Assembly: GCA_965237875.1 (NCBI GenBank)
Contig: CBDEGP010000002.1
Span: 310,001 to 374,000, forward strand
Direction: 5' to 3'
Length of the DNA stretch: 64,000 bases
Source of the DNA: DAOUJI01 sp965237875
Lineage (GTDB): Bacteria > Chloroflexota > Dehalococcoidia > Lucifugimonadales > JAGWBF01
Shown: one piece after another, positions 1 through 8,780 of the stretch
Position numbering within the stretch: position 1 is the first letter of the stretch
How the letters are laid out: each line of letters opens with the position of its first letter
Position numbers and translations under genes: made by a program
The notes under the pieces: model-generated
The model's database searches: none
Told to the model about the DNA's origin: nothing
Seen by the model: the letters and a program-made list of their open reading frames with translations, nothing else

Positions 1-162
1 AGGACGGGCGTCGAGCCGTGCGGTGAAGTAGCAGACCCGGTTGATCGAGTCTTGGGGGAAGAGCGTCTCGGCCAGCCTCCGCAGGTCCAGCCACCGGAAC
101 GGTGTATCCTTCAGGGCGCGGTAGTAGAGATTGAAGCCGTCGATGTAGAGGTTGGTGATCAA
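1..162 (-). CDS. NYN-domain (PIN-like) protein, N-terminal part, cut by window edge
   Basis: The minus strand reads open from base 162 to the edge and begins ITNLYIDGFNLYYRALK, which matches the start of NYN/DUF88 (LabA-like) PIN-fold proteins; the Asp of YIDGFN is the usual first metal-binding acid. The later stretch NRVCYFTARLDARP also fits the family. The start is taken as TTG at 162, preceded by GGGAGT seven bases upstream. Members are putative RNases, but the catalytic remainder is outside the window. It lies downstream of the PAPS-reductase-like gene on the same strand and may belong to that operon. Confidence 0.7.
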   Translation of the reverse strand, partial: MITNLYIDGFNLYYRALKDTPFRWLDLRRLAETLFPQDSINRVCYFTARLDARP

Positions 163-184
163 TCGCTACTCCCATACAAAGACA

Positions 185-233
185 GAGACCGCCCCGGAGG
201 ACGGTCTCGACCCTATCGCCGAAGAGATAGGGG
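185..233 (-). promoter_or_regulatory. two adjacent hairpins in the leader of the NYN gene
   Basis: GAGACCG (185-191) pairs with CGGTCTC (202-208), and CCCTATC (211-217) pairs with GATAGGG (226-232). On the minus strand a run of seven T (plus-strand A run near 238-245) lies just before the hairpins, so they do not form a normal terminator for the upstream gene. They may fold in the leader RNA of the NYN gene. The rest of 163-342 shows no gene. Confidence 0.4.
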
Positions 234-342
234 TGGTAAAAAAACATACCATGAGCGACGGCGGCTGTCAACGCTCGATGCCGGTGAGAGCGCGTGCAGC
301 TGTGGGTTGCCCAGACCTCTGTAGTTCGTCTTCACACCCACC

Positions 343-1206
343 TCACACTCCGCAATGACCCTCGCACTCGTTCCCAAACCCGTCTCGTTGTCCGTCATCT
401 CCCAGGCCCGCCTCATCTAAGGCGACCGCCTCGGCCAGGGGCGTCCGCAGCGTGTGCAGGTACGGCGTCTTCTCCAGGGCCAGCCCGTCGCGCAATCTGG
501 CGTCGATCTCCACCGCCTCGGCGAACAGCTCAGGCCACCTGCGCTTCGTCTCCACCCACCGCTGCCGGGACTGGAAGGGGCAGGCGACGCAGAGCCTGCC
601 CTCGACCCGATCGGGGGCCGAGCGTTCCAAGGGCCTATCGTAACGCTCTTGCCACCAGTCCAGGCAGTCGCTGCGGGACATCCCCGCCTCGATTAGAGGG
701 TAACGGTTCGTCATCCACCGGTCGCGGGAGGTCTTGATGCGCATGGCCTCGTCGGTGGAGATGCCCAGCCGCAGCTCGACGGTAGTTCCGGCGGGGACGC
801 GCTGCCTGGGCCTGAGTCCCAACATCTCCCGAATCCTTCGGCGGATGGGCCTGATCTTGTAGTTGTCGGTGCATTGCCGCCTGCCGATGCCGTCGCCCTC
901 CCCGTCGCGTCCCTTCAGATAGACGGGAATGTCCACGTAGTTTCGGGAGCCCGAGTGGTTGGTAAGGGCCTTCACATCCTCGCGGAGGCTGCGTCCGTTG
1001 TCCACGACATACAGGGGGAAGCTCAGCCGGTCTCTTAGCCACGTCAGGTGCTCGTAGATGCTGGGCGGCTCCCAGCGGGTGTCGGCGAATATGGCGCAGT
1101 CGGGGATGCGGTCGAATGCCCCCTCGTTTGCCATGAGCGCCATGACGGAGGACTGGACGCCTCCGCCCATGCTGATGACGGTAAGAGACGGTTCGGGCTT
1201 CATCAT
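343..1206 (-). CDS. PAPS reductase/N-type ATP pyrophosphatase-like protein
   Basis: A 287-residue protein. The N-terminus has the PP-loop SMGGGVQSS (about residues 12-20), the ATP-pyrophosphatase signature of the PAPS reductase/adenine-hydrolase superfamily, followed by FADTRWEPPSIYEHL, the typical second strand. Cysteines at RRQCTDNYKIRP and RLCVACPF resemble the paired Cys of element-borne PAPS-reductase-like proteins. Such proteins are common on phages and conjugative elements, and relatives (DndC) act in DNA phosphorothioation; no other dnd gene is present, so the substrate is unknown. The ATG overlaps the upstream stop as ATGA, implying translational coupling. It is the last complete gene of the minus-strand operon. 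Confidence 0.75.
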   Translation of the reverse strand: MMKPEPSLTVISMGGGVQSSVMALMANEGAFDRIPDCAIFADTRWEPPSIYEHLTWLRDRLSFPLYVVDNGRSLREDVKALTNHSGSRNYVDIPVYLKGRDGEGDGIGRRQCTDNYKIRPIRRRIREMLGLRPRQRVPAGTTVELRLGISTDEAMRIKTSRDRWMTNRYPLIEAGMSRSDCLDWWQERYDRPLERSAPDRVEGRLCVACPFQSRQRWVETKRRWPELFAEAVEIDARLRDGLALEKTPYLHTLRTPLAEAVALDEAGLGDDGQRDGFGNECEGHCGV

Positions 1207-1439
1207 GCCTCCGCCTCGGTGGTGTCATCAGGTTGCGGGTCGCTCGGGGGAGTGTCCTCGCCGTGCGCGGCCTGCCTGTCCCTGGTGGCGTGCTTGATCA
1301 TCAGGGTGATGATGCGGCGCAAGCGCTCCCGGGCGTCGGGTGCCGGTCTGGAAGAGACCCTGATGACGCCTATCTCAAAGGCGTCGCTGCGGGGCTTCCG
1401 CCGTCTGTTCTGTTCATTCTTTCCGGTGGTATCTTTCAT
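1203..1439 (-). CDS. small charged hypothetical protein
   Basis: A 78-residue, Arg- and Asp/Glu-rich protein with no domain I recognise. A helical stretch (ARERLRRIITLMIKHATRDR, mid-protein) could be a short amphipathic helix. It is kept as a gene because its stop overlaps the next ATG by ATGA and it lies in the same operon. Function unknown. Confidence 0.5.
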   Translation of the reverse strand: MKDTTGKNEQNRRRKPRSDAFEIGVIRVSSRPAPDARERLRRIITLMIKHATRDRQAAHGEDTPPSDPQPDDTTEAEA

Positions 1440-1552
1440 GTTGCGTAGTCGCAGCGGCGGGTGGTGGGCCGCTGGCCTCTCGACACGGGATTGCGGCTGG
1501 GCCGCCGGAGCCGACGGAACGGGCGAGCGCCGGCGGCATCCAGCCGTCTCAG

Positions 1553-1591
1553 GCCCCGCCGTGCCGCCGTTGCGCCTGCGCCCGGCGGGGC
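1553..1591 (-). terminator. GC-rich hairpin after the HTH gene
   Basis: GCCCCGCCG (1553-1561) pairs perfectly with CGGCGGGGC (1583-1591), immediately after the stop of the HTH gene on the minus strand. There is no clear U-run, so it may be an attenuator or an mRNA end-protecting hairpin. The remaining 1440-1598 shows no gene. Confidence 0.45.
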
Positions 1592-1598
1592 CGCTTGT

Positions 1599-1928
1599 CT
1601 AGCTGTGCTCCTTGAAGAAGCTCATCTGGAAGCTCTCGGTGACGAGGATCGCCATGCCTCCGGGCATCCGAGCCGCGAAGCGGAAGAGGGCGTGCATGGC
1701 CCAGCCGCGGGGCTCGACGCCGTTGCGCCACCGGTGGACCAGCTTGGGGTCCACGCCGATGGCCCTGGCGAAGGCGGCCCACGTGAGGCCGCTGACCTCG
1801 TGCAGCCGTTCGAGGCGCTTGGGGAAGTCCTCCGCCAGCACGGCGGCCTGGAGCGCCAGGTCCTGTTCCTCGTCGAAGGTCTGCTCCGTGATCCCGTCGA
1901 AACGGGACGAATCGTTATGGTTCGTCAT
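1599..1928 (-). CDS. small XRE-type HTH protein
   Basis: A 109-residue protein. The HTH core is about residues 33-75 with the pattern FPKRLERLHEVSGLTWAAFA, then IGVDPKLVHRWRNGVEP, a Cro/XRE-like helix-turn-helix. The same arrangement (FPxRL, SGLTWA, IGVDP, RW) is found in the HTH gene at 31394-31639, so the two are probably paralogues within one element. The start overlaps the preceding HTH gene by 14 bases. It is probably a regulator of the conjugation operon or the element. Confidence 0.7.
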   Translation of the reverse strand: MTNHNDSSRFDGITEQTFDEEQDLALQAAVLAEDFPKRLERLHEVSGLTWAAFARAIGVDPKLVHRWRNGVEPRGWAMHALFRFAARMPGGMAILVTESFQMSFFKEHS

Positions 1929-2199
1929 CTCTATCCTCCATAGTGAAAAGTTGGTCGAAGTCGTCGAAACCCAGGGCCCTGAGCATCCGGCGGCGAATGC
2001 GACCGGAGGGTGTGCGCCCCGCGTTGACCAGCATCGAGATGTAGCCGGGGCTGACCCCGACCTCCCTGGCGAGCCAGTTCTGGGAGCGGTTCAGCAGCGT
2101 GAGCCGCTCCCATAGGGCCGCCGTGTTGAGCCGGACAACGGTCCGTCCACCACGCCTCCGGGGGCCTTTCTTAGTGTTGTGGTCGTCTTGCGAACGCAT
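1915..2199 (-). CDS. small XRE-family HTH protein
   Basis: A 94-residue protein with HTH core LNRSQNWLAREVGVSPGYIS (about residues 36-55), including the usual SPGYISxLxNAxRTPS wing. A basic N-terminus (KKGPRRRGGR) precedes it. The ATG at 2199 has an AAGGAAGG-like ribosome site. It overlaps the next HTH gene, so the pair is translationally coupled and probably acts as two related regulators. The target is unknown. Confidence 0.7.
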   Translation of the reverse strand: MRSQDDHNTKKGPRRRGGRTVVRLNTAALWERLTLLNRSQNWLAREVGVSPGYISMLVNAGRTPSGRIRRRMLRALGFDDFDQLFTMEDRDDEP

Positions 2200-2267
2200 G
2201 GCTCTCAGCCTTCCTTTGGGGAAGGGAGCGCGAGCCGTCGCGCCGCTTCCCCGATGTCAGTCGTTGG

Positions 2268-3923
2268 TCATTGCGGCGGCATGGCCTGGGGGGACTGCCA
2301 GTCGTCCGGGGCGCGCCATGCGCGTCCCAGCGGCCCCAGCTGCTCGATGGCGGCCCTGTGGGAGACCCACAGGGGCAGGGCCACGCCCCTGGCCTGCATC
2401 TCGTCCCGCGCCAGGCGCAGGAAGTGGGTCTGGACGATCTCGTCGTCGAAGACGATGAGGACGGAGGGCCGGGTGCCGTGGTCGTCGGTGGGCCGGTGAG
2501 AGGAGAAGTAGCGCAGATAGGGGGCGAGGCGCTCCGACATGGTCGAGGGCCGCACGGCCCTCCGCTCCCACTCCAGCAGGAAGGGCCACGTGGTCTCGCC
2601 CTTTCTGAGGACGCCGAAGGCGTCGGGGTTGACCGAGCGCATCCCGTCGCCGTGCTTGAAGTGCCGGGATGCCCTGCGGGGCGGGTCGACCTGGGTGACC
2701 TCCCAATCCAGGAGTCCCGCCTGCACGGTCATGGCTGCAAGGAAGGAGTGGACGGCCGCGGTGTGCTCGACGTTCCTGAGTAGCTGGCGGCTCCTCGCGC
2801 CCGTCACGTTGTCCCAGACGAATGGGGTGCCGGGGAACAGTGGAGCGGCGCTCCACCGCTTCTTCGCGACGGCCACGGACGTCCGGTCCCTGCGGGCCAG
2901 GAGGGCCAGGGCCCGGTCGGTGAGGGCCATGCGCCCGCTCCCTGCGATGGGCCGGGTGACGAGGCGGAACCCTTCGAGGGGGGTCACCAGCTGGGAGGCC
3001 CGGGGGACCGAGACGCCCAACATTCCGGCCAGGTCCGTCAGGGTGATCCAGGGCCAGTCGGAGATGAGGTCGAGGGCGCGCTTCTCGGCGGGCTTGAGGG
3101 TGGCGGGCAGCAGATAGTCGGGGACCTTCCACCCCGGACCCTCGACGGAGATGTCGGCTGGGACCGAGACCATCCGGGGCTCGTCCTCCTCGGGAAGGAG
3201 GCTTCCCTTCTCTATCCGGTAGAGGACAGAGCGCAGCTCGACGGAGGCGCTGACCGCGGGCGGGCTCCACACCGGGTCGTCCGGCGACGCCGCGACCGCC
3301 TCGCGCTCGAGGGCGAGATAGAAGGGAACGGGGGCGCCGGCCAGCGTCCTGCGGACGTGCCTGAGCCGCACGTCGTCGGCCATCAGCACGAGCACGGCTC
3401 CGGGGAGCGGCCCCTGGCGCAGCCTCCACATCCGGTTGGAGAAGCCGGTCCTATCGGCGGTGAGCCCCTGCCTGACGATGCCGACGGTGCGGCCGCCGGG
3501 AAGCTCGACGGCGGCGTCCAGGGTCGAGGCCCTGTACCACCGGAACCGTATGGGGTATGCGACGCCGGAGACGGCGGCCGCCAGCCGGTAGATCGCGGCG
3601 AGGGAGTCGAGCCGTCCCATCAGGTTGCGCCGCCACTGGGCGGAGACGGGGCGGTCGCGGACAAGCTCGTCCAGGGAGGCCTCCTCCTCCTCGGCCAGCC
3701 GCCCCAGCCCGGCGGCGGTGAGGTGGAACCTCTGGGTCGATGAGGGGAAGAGGGCGGTGGCGTGGGGTACGGCGGCGCAGAAGCCACCGGAGTCCAGCCT
3801 GTCGACGGCCTCGTGGACCGCGGCCTTCGACCAGCCGGTGACAGCCACCATCTCCGTCCGGTCGAGGAAGGGCATCGACGCCAGGGCTCTGAGGGTCTGG
3901 GCTTCACATCCTTCAGTTCTCAT
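2268..3923 (-). CDS. replication-relaxation-like protein
   Basis: A 551-residue protein. The N-terminal winged helix (residues about 8-45, LASMPFLDRTEMVAVTGWSK, then a helix) is typical of the Replic_Relax family found beside coupling proteins on actinobacterial and Chloroflexota mobile elements. A second winged helix sits near residues 285-330 (ALDLISDWPWITLTDLAGML). The C-terminal part (FLLEWERRAVRPSTMSERL, LIVFDDEIVQTHFLRLA) looks like the nuclease-fold half of these proteins. The start is the ATG at 3923, overlapping the coupling-protein stop as ATGA; the open frame continues upstream to 4808, but only as antiphase reading of the ATPase gene. It probably assists conjugative DNA processing. 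Confidence 0.65.
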   Translation of the reverse strand: MRTEGCEAQTLRALASMPFLDRTEMVAVTGWSKAAVHEAVDRLDSGGFCAAVPHATALFPSSTQRFHLTAAGLGRLAEEEEASLDELVRDRPVSAQWRRNLMGRLDSLAAIYRLAAAVSGVAYPIRFRWYRASTLDAAVELPGGRTVGIVRQGLTADRTGFSNRMWRLRQGPLPGAVLVLMADDVRLRHVRRTLAGAPVPFYLALEREAVAASPDDPVWSPPAVSASVELRSVLYRIEKGSLLPEEDEPRMVSVPADISVEGPGWKVPDYLLPATLKPAEKRALDLISDWPWITLTDLAGMLGVSVPRASQLVTPLEGFRLVTRPIAGSGRMALTDRALALLARRDRTSVAVAKKRWSAAPLFPGTPFVWDNVTGARSRQLLRNVEHTAAVHSFLAAMTVQAGLLDWEVTQVDPPRRASRHFKHGDGMRSVNPDAFGVLRKGETTWPFLLEWERRAVRPSTMSERLAPYLRYFSSHRPTDDHGTRPSVLIVFDDEIVQTHFLRLARDEMQARGVALPLWVSHRAAIEQLGPLGRAWRAPDDWQSPQAMPPQ

Positions 3924-4534
3924 TGCTCGGCCTCCTCTTCCTCCGTCGTGTTCGGGTTTTTCGAGGCTTTGTCCTCCCGCTTCTCGTCCGTCTCCCCGCC
4001 GTCCTTCTCCAGGTCGGCTGCGCGGTCCTTGAAGTCCCTGACCTTCTTCTGGGCGGCTGACCCGGCGTCCTCCAGGTCCTGGGCCGTCAGGGTGTATGCG
4101 GAGGCAGCGCTGCGGATCTGCGCGGCGACGGCGGGGTCTCCCTCCTCCGGCTTTCTGACCATCATCGAGAAGGCGGGCATCCGCTCGATGCCCACGGTGG
4201 CCCTGACGTAGCAGTGGTGGACCGGCAGCGACGTGATGTCGTCCTCGGTCACCCGCTCCTTGCCCAGCTCCCACACCAGCTGCCTTGCGTCGCTCCCGGC
4301 CACCTGGAAGACGGCCAGGCATCCGACGTTGGCGAGGAGGGTGTCCCGCATGGTGCGGGAGAGGTCGTCGAGCTTTGCCAGGCTCTGGGTCGCGAGCACG
4401 AACGACGCCCCGAACTTGCCCAGCTCGCTCAGCATCGACTCGTAGTCCACTCCGGGCATCGACTGCATCTCGTCCACGACGACAAGCGCGCCGCGCCGCT
4501 GGCCGAGTGAGACGCTCTCCTGCTCCCGTATCAC
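3920..4534 (-). CDS. VirD4/TraG-type coupling ATPase, C-terminal half (separate ORF)
   Basis: A 204-residue ORF carrying the Walker B strand of the coupling ATPase (ALVVVDEMQSMPG, about residues 16-28) and the following sensor region (ATQSLAKL). The C-terminus is Glu/Lys-rich and disordered. It begins at GTG 4534, whose last bases form GTGA with the stop of the N-terminal ORF. It cannot work alone because Walker A is in the other ORF. Either the two polypeptides assemble, or a one-base indel (biological or assembly) split one gene. The same GTGA overlap joins two other genes of this operon (stop of the PrgI-family gene with the start at 9098), so coupled translation is possible. Confidence 0.75.
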   Translation of the reverse strand: MIREQESVSLGQRRGALVVVDEMQSMPGVDYESMLSELGKFGASFVLATQSLAKLDDLSRTMRDTLLANVGCLAVFQVAGSDARQLVWELGKERVTEDDITSLPVHHCYVRATVGIERMPAFSMMVRKPEEGDPAVAAQIRSAASAYTLTAQDLEDAGSAAQKKVRDFKDRAADLEKDGGETDEKREDKASKNPNTTEEEEAEQ

Positions 4535-6468
4535 CGATCGACCAGGTTGAGGAGGGACGCTCCCACCAGGGCGGACACGTCCCTCCCGACGGCTCCCTGG
4601 GCGGTGGACACCAGCAGGATGCCGCCCTGGAGGATGGTGTCGCGCAGGTCGATGGTGGAGCGGCGCTGGCCCAGGATGGCCCGCGCCCGCTTGGAGGATG
4701 CGTAGTAGGAGAGGCGGGTCTGCACGGGGGCGAGGGCCTCGGCGCGGTACTGCTGGTGCCAGCCTCCGAAGTCCCTGGCCCACCATTCAAGCAGGTAGGG
4801 GTCCTCAATCCTCTTGAGCACGCCGTCCCGGAACTTCCTGTCGGAGAGGAGCTTCAGCCCGTCGAGGATGGTGTGCTGGCTGCCCTCGTCCGTCTCGGGG
4901 TGCTCGTTGGCTTCGTGGAGGGTCTTGACGGTCTGTTCAAGGATGGACTGCATCCTCGGCCCCCACTGCTCCCACAGGCCCTTTGCGACGCGCACCACCG
5001 AGTCGGCGGTCCGGTCGCGGTCGGCGAAGATGCGGGTGTCGAGGAGGTTGATGCCCGGCGCCCTCCGCTGGTCGGCCAGGTCGATGAGCCTCACCCGGTC
5101 TATGAGGGAGTCGGGCACCTGCCGGAGCAGCCCCGCCACCAGGTCTGCGTGGGGATCGACGACGACGATGGCGTCGTTGTCCCTGCTCTCGGCCTTCTCC
5201 CGCATCTTGTGTGTGACGAGGTGGTGCATGAGGGTGGACTTGCCCATGCGGGTGCGCGCCACGTAGAGGTGGTGCCGTCTGAGCAGGTCCTCGGGGAATC
5301 GGATGGGCCGGGGCTTGCCCGCGGTGGTGTCCCCCACCAGCGCGCCGCCCCTGACGCCCTTGGCGAACGGCAGGAGCGCCCTCGCGCCGGACCGCTCCAC
5401 CAGGGGCGTCTCGTCCCCGGCGCCGGGTGGGTGCCACAGGCAGGCGATCTCGCGGACGCCGAGGACGCTTCGCCCGCCGAACAGGCCGGGGCCTGCGGGG
5501 TGCATCATGTCGGGGTCGGTCGCGGTTGGCCGGACCTTGCCGACCTTGAAGCGCGCCCCGGCGGGGTTGTCGAAATGGCGGTAGGCGGCGGCCACCGGCC
5601 CCAGGAGCTCGCCGGCGCGCTGGGGCCTCGTCCCGGCGGGCAGTATGGCGGTGACCTGAAGCTCGGCGTCGAAGGCGACGCGGGACACCTTCTCCTTGAT
5701 GAGGAGTGGGTCCTCGACGCGCTTGCGGGCCTTCTTCCAGCGGTGCCATGCCCAGCCGCCGGCCGCCAGCCCCAGGGCCGAGCCTATCCCCAGGAGCGCC
5801 GCCTTCCATATCTCGCCGTCCTGCACCCACAGGTAGCCCTTGAGGGCCGCAAGCGCGCCCAGGCCGAGGACGGCCATCGTGATGCCGTCCATCTGCAGAG
5901 GCTTGGTCTGGAAGGTGTAGGCGGGCTCCCTCGGCTCCATGCCGGGCCGCTTGTGGGCCTTGTCCAGGTGTTCCTGCGACCAGTCGGGGCCAAGGGAGCG
6001 CAGCATCAGCTGCGCCACGACGCGCTCACCCTTGTTGATGTTGGAGAGAGCGCCCATGAGGGCGATGAGGGGGTCTGAGCCGGGATCGAGCAGGTCGTCG
6101 TCGCGGAAGGTTCGCAGGGGGACGTACTCGGGGCCGTCGGCCCGCAGGGTCATGCTCCACGCCTGCTCGCCCTCGCCCATGCACAGGGGATCGTCGTCCG
6201 GGTCCACCTTCCGGATGCAGGCCTGGGGATAGTGGGCGGAGAGCTGGCCGCGCACCACCTCGTCGTCGAGGCACCGGGCCATGAGGGTGACGCCGTCCAT
6301 GTCGCCGGCCAGCTCCAGGGAGAAGGGCTCCGGCACCGCGATGGAGCCGAGCATGTTCTCCACGCCCAGCAGGGTGCGCTCCCCGGCGCGGGGCGGCGTC
6401 ACCGTCAGCAGGACGGGCTTCTTCTCGGTGTCGTTTCCAAACAGGATTTCCTTCGGGTTCAGCTTCAT
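4531..6468 (-). CDS. VirD4/TraG-type coupling ATPase, N-terminal half with Walker A
   Basis: A 645-residue ORF. Two hydrophobic segments around residues 195-250 (AVLGLGALAALKGYLWV; ALLGIGSALGLAAGGWAW) anchor it in the membrane. Walker A is ARTRMGKSTLMHHL near residue 409, followed by VVVDPHADLV. It ends at GASLLNLVDR just before the expected Walker B region, which continues in the ORF at 3920-4534. It is the type IV coupling protein that would bring the relaxosome to the channel. The ATG has AAAGGA upstream. Family members are usually one polypeptide of about 800-850 residues, which matches the sum of the two ORFs. Confidence 0.8.
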   Translation of the reverse strand: MKLNPKEILFGNDTEKKPVLLTVTPPRAGERTLLGVENMLGSIAVPEPFSLELAGDMDGVTLMARCLDDEVVRGQLSAHYPQACIRKVDPDDDPLCMGEGEQAWSMTLRADGPEYVPLRTFRDDDLLDPGSDPLIALMGALSNINKGERVVAQLMLRSLGPDWSQEHLDKAHKRPGMEPREPAYTFQTKPLQMDGITMAVLGLGALAALKGYLWVQDGEIWKAALLGIGSALGLAAGGWAWHRWKKARKRVEDPLLIKEKVSRVAFDAELQVTAILPAGTRPQRAGELLGPVAAAYRHFDNPAGARFKVGKVRPTATDPDMMHPAGPGLFGGRSVLGVREIACLWHPPGAGDETPLVERSGARALLPFAKGVRGGALVGDTTAGKPRPIRFPEDLLRRHHLYVARTRMGKSTLMHHLVTHKMREKAESRDNDAIVVVDPHADLVAGLLRQVPDSLIDRVRLIDLADQRRAPGINLLDTRIFADRDRTADSVVRVAKGLWEQWGPRMQSILEQTVKTLHEANEHPETDEGSQHTILDGLKLLSDRKFRDGVLKRIEDPYLLEWWARDFGGWHQQYRAEALAPVQTRLSYYASSKRARAILGQRRSTIDLRDTILQGGILLVSTAQGAVGRDVSALVGASLLNLVDR

Positions 6469-6484
6469 AGTGTTATTCCTTTCT

Positions 6485-8761
6485 CTAATGGCGTCCGGGC
6501 GTCCACTCGATGACCGCCGTCTCCTCCGGGGTGGCCTCGATGCGGACGGGGAAGCGGTTGCCCTTCGACAGCAGCAACCCGTCTCCCCTGGGGCACGACA
6601 GGAGCCAGCGCTGGAGGTCCTCGGGCAGGTCGAAGGCGTCGCCGACGGTCCTGATGGCGGCGGCGTCCTGCTGGAGCAGCAGCTTGAAGGCGGCGTTCTG
6701 GAGGAGCGCCCTTCCCGAATGGCCGGTGATGGTGCGGGACGAGTCCTCGGAGAGGAGGTCCTGCACGTCCTGGGTGATGAACTGCAACCCCAGCCGGTGC
6801 TTTCTGGCGCGCTTCGCCATGCTGACCATGAAGGCGGCCCCCTCGGGGTGCTGCATGATCGACCACACCTCGTCCACCACTAGAAGCCTCGGCTTGGGGT
6901 CCTGAGCCGCGGCGGCCCAGACCGTCTCGGTGCAGACCATCGCGGCGGCGGGACGCAGCTCCGGTTCCAGCAGCCGCAGGTCGAAGACGGTGACGAGGGC
7001 CTCGTTGCCCAGCAGGTCGTCGCCCTCGTCGGAGAGCAGGTGTCTCAGGCTGCCGGTGGCGAAGGGCCTCAGCAGGCGGGCCAGACCCGCGTCTCCCGCC
7101 TCGTCTTCCTGAAGGTACTTGTAGAAATCGCGGAAGCCGGTGCGCTCCCTGGACTGGGCGTAGTAGCCCGCCAGGGCGTGGTCGAGGGAGGCCCGCCGCT
7201 CCGCGCCGAGACTCTCTCCGACCATCACCTCTATGAGGCGTCTCAGGCTGCCGATGCGCTGGAGAAGCTCCTCGGAGTCGCCCTTGTCGATGACGAAGGG
7301 GTTCATGCCTTGGCCGGGGACGCCCGGCGAAAGCACCCGCCCGCCCGCTGCGCGGGCCATGTCCGCGTACTCGCCCTCCGGGTCGATCACGTAGGCGGTG
7401 ATGCCCCTGGTCAGACCCCTGAGCACGCCCAGCTTGGTGGCGAAGCTCTTGCCGCTGCCCGACCTTGCGGGGACGGCGGTGTTGGCGTTCATGTGCGTCC
7501 CGTCCCAGGGGTCGTAGACCACCGGGGAGCAGGCCCGCATGTCGATGCCGTAGAGGGTGCCGCTCCGGGTGTCCAGGTCCGGCGGCGAGAAGGGGAAGAG
7601 CCGGGCGATGCTGGACGTGTCCAGGCTGCGCCACTCGGCCACGGCGTTGAGGGCCAGCGGCAGGGTCGAAAGCAGCCCCTCCCGCTGGCGGAAGGCCAGG
7701 TTGTCCAGCTTGCCCAGGGTGGCGGCGAAGTGGGCCTTCGCCCGCTGGGTCATCTCCCTCAGCGACGCCTCGTCCTTCGCGTGAAGGGTCACGGACAGGG
7801 AGGCGTGGAAGAGCCGCTCGCGCCCGCGCTGGACCTCGTCGCGGAGACGGGTGATGTCCTCCAGGGCGATCTCCGCCTCGGGGGACATGGTGCGGCCCCG
7901 CTTGAAGGAGAGGGACTGGGCCGACTCGAAGCGCACCTTCTGCCACTCCAGGGTCCTGGCCGCCTGCTCCGCCGGTATCGGGCCGACGTGGACGGACAGG
8001 TCCATCGGCGCTCCGGCTGCCATCAGCCCCTGGAGGAAGCCGGGGGTCAATGACCGGGGCCACTTGCCCAGGTGAAGGGAGCGCACGAGGCTCCCGCCGA
8101 CGCGGATGTCGCGTCGGCCAACCGCCACCTCGGTGGGACTCTCCTCGTCGAACTCTGTGGGTGAGCCGCCCAGGGCGGCTGCCGCCAGGAACATGCGGAG
8201 TTGCCTGCCCTTCAGCGGGTGGACGGAGAGCCCGGCCCTAGCCAGCAGGCCCCGTAGGTCGTCGATGCGGCCGAACTCGCACACGGCGTAGAAGCGCCGG
8301 TCGAGGATGCCGTCGCGGGCCTCAAGCTCGGTGAGCAGCCGCTGGAGGGACTCGGCGGCCTCCCTCGTCTGCGGGGGTAGGTCCTTCGGCTGGGTCTCCC
8401 GAAGGTCGTCTCGCAGGCGTTCCAGACGCGGCGCGTGCTGCCTGATGAGCAGCTGCGCGGGGAAGTCGAGGGCGTTGAGCGCCCCGGCGAAGGCCCCCAG
8501 CTTCGGCTCGTCCAGCTCCAGGCCCATCACCTCGCACACCCCCAGATTCACCCCGTCCAGGCGCACGGGACCGTCGTCGTCGAGGTGGGACAGCATGAAG
8601 AACAGGGGCAGCTCGGGCGGGAGCTTGGGAGGGGCCTCCGTCGTTCCACCGGGTGCTGACTCCGTGGGGAGTTGGCCCTCCGGCATCTCCTGCGGAGCGG
8701 TGGACTCCCTTGGCGGGGTCTCCCCTCCGCGTCTTGTGATTCGTTCAAGCAGCTTCTTCAA
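6485..8761 (-). CDS. VirB4-like conjugation ATPase
   Basis: A 758-residue protein with an N-terminal CagE/TrbE/VirB4 region, Walker A PARSGSGKSFATKLG near residue 425-440, DPEGEYADM after it, and Walker B RLLVVDEVWSIMQHPEG near residue 627, then QFITQDVQDLLSE. It powers pilin handling and substrate transfer at the cytoplasmic side of the type IV channel. I choose the TTG start at 8761 (MKKLLERITRR), with AAAGGA upstream, in the 19-base gap after the pilin gene; the open frame extends further but overlaps that gene. The residues 15-45 are Pro/Thr-rich and probably disordered. Confidence 0.88.
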   Translation of the reverse strand: MKKLLERITRRGGETPPRESTAPQEMPEGQLPTESAPGGTTEAPPKLPPELPLFFMLSHLDDDGPVRLDGVNLGVCEVMGLELDEPKLGAFAGALNALDFPAQLLIRQHAPRLERLRDDLRETQPKDLPPQTREAAESLQRLLTELEARDGILDRRFYAVCEFGRIDDLRGLLARAGLSVHPLKGRQLRMFLAAAALGGSPTEFDEESPTEVAVGRRDIRVGGSLVRSLHLGKWPRSLTPGFLQGLMAAGAPMDLSVHVGPIPAEQAARTLEWQKVRFESAQSLSFKRGRTMSPEAEIALEDITRLRDEVQRGRERLFHASLSVTLHAKDEASLREMTQRAKAHFAATLGKLDNLAFRQREGLLSTLPLALNAVAEWRSLDTSSIARLFPFSPPDLDTRSGTLYGIDMRACSPVVYDPWDGTHMNANTAVPARSGSGKSFATKLGVLRGLTRGITAYVIDPEGEYADMARAAGGRVLSPGVPGQGMNPFVIDKGDSEELLQRIGSLRRLIEVMVGESLGAERRASLDHALAGYYAQSRERTGFRDFYKYLQEDEAGDAGLARLLRPFATGSLRHLLSDEGDDLLGNEALVTVFDLRLLEPELRPAAAMVCTETVWAAAAQDPKPRLLVVDEVWSIMQHPEGAAFMVSMAKRARKHRLGLQFITQDVQDLLSEDSSRTITGHSGRALLQNAAFKLLLQQDAAAIRTVGDAFDLPEDLQRWLLSCPRGDGLLLSKGNRFPVRIEATPEETAVIEWTPGRH

Positions 8762-8780
8762 TTCGGTTGATTCCTTTGCT

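Noticed and set aside
2268..4808. An 846-codon open frame on the minus strand
   Set aside because: Its first 295 codons are an antiphase reading of the coupling ATPase; the family-like protein starts at ATG 3923, with an ATGA overlap.
4285..6078. A 597-codon plus-strand open frame
   Set aside because: It is antisense to the VirD4-like gene, low in complexity and without family features; a product of high GC.
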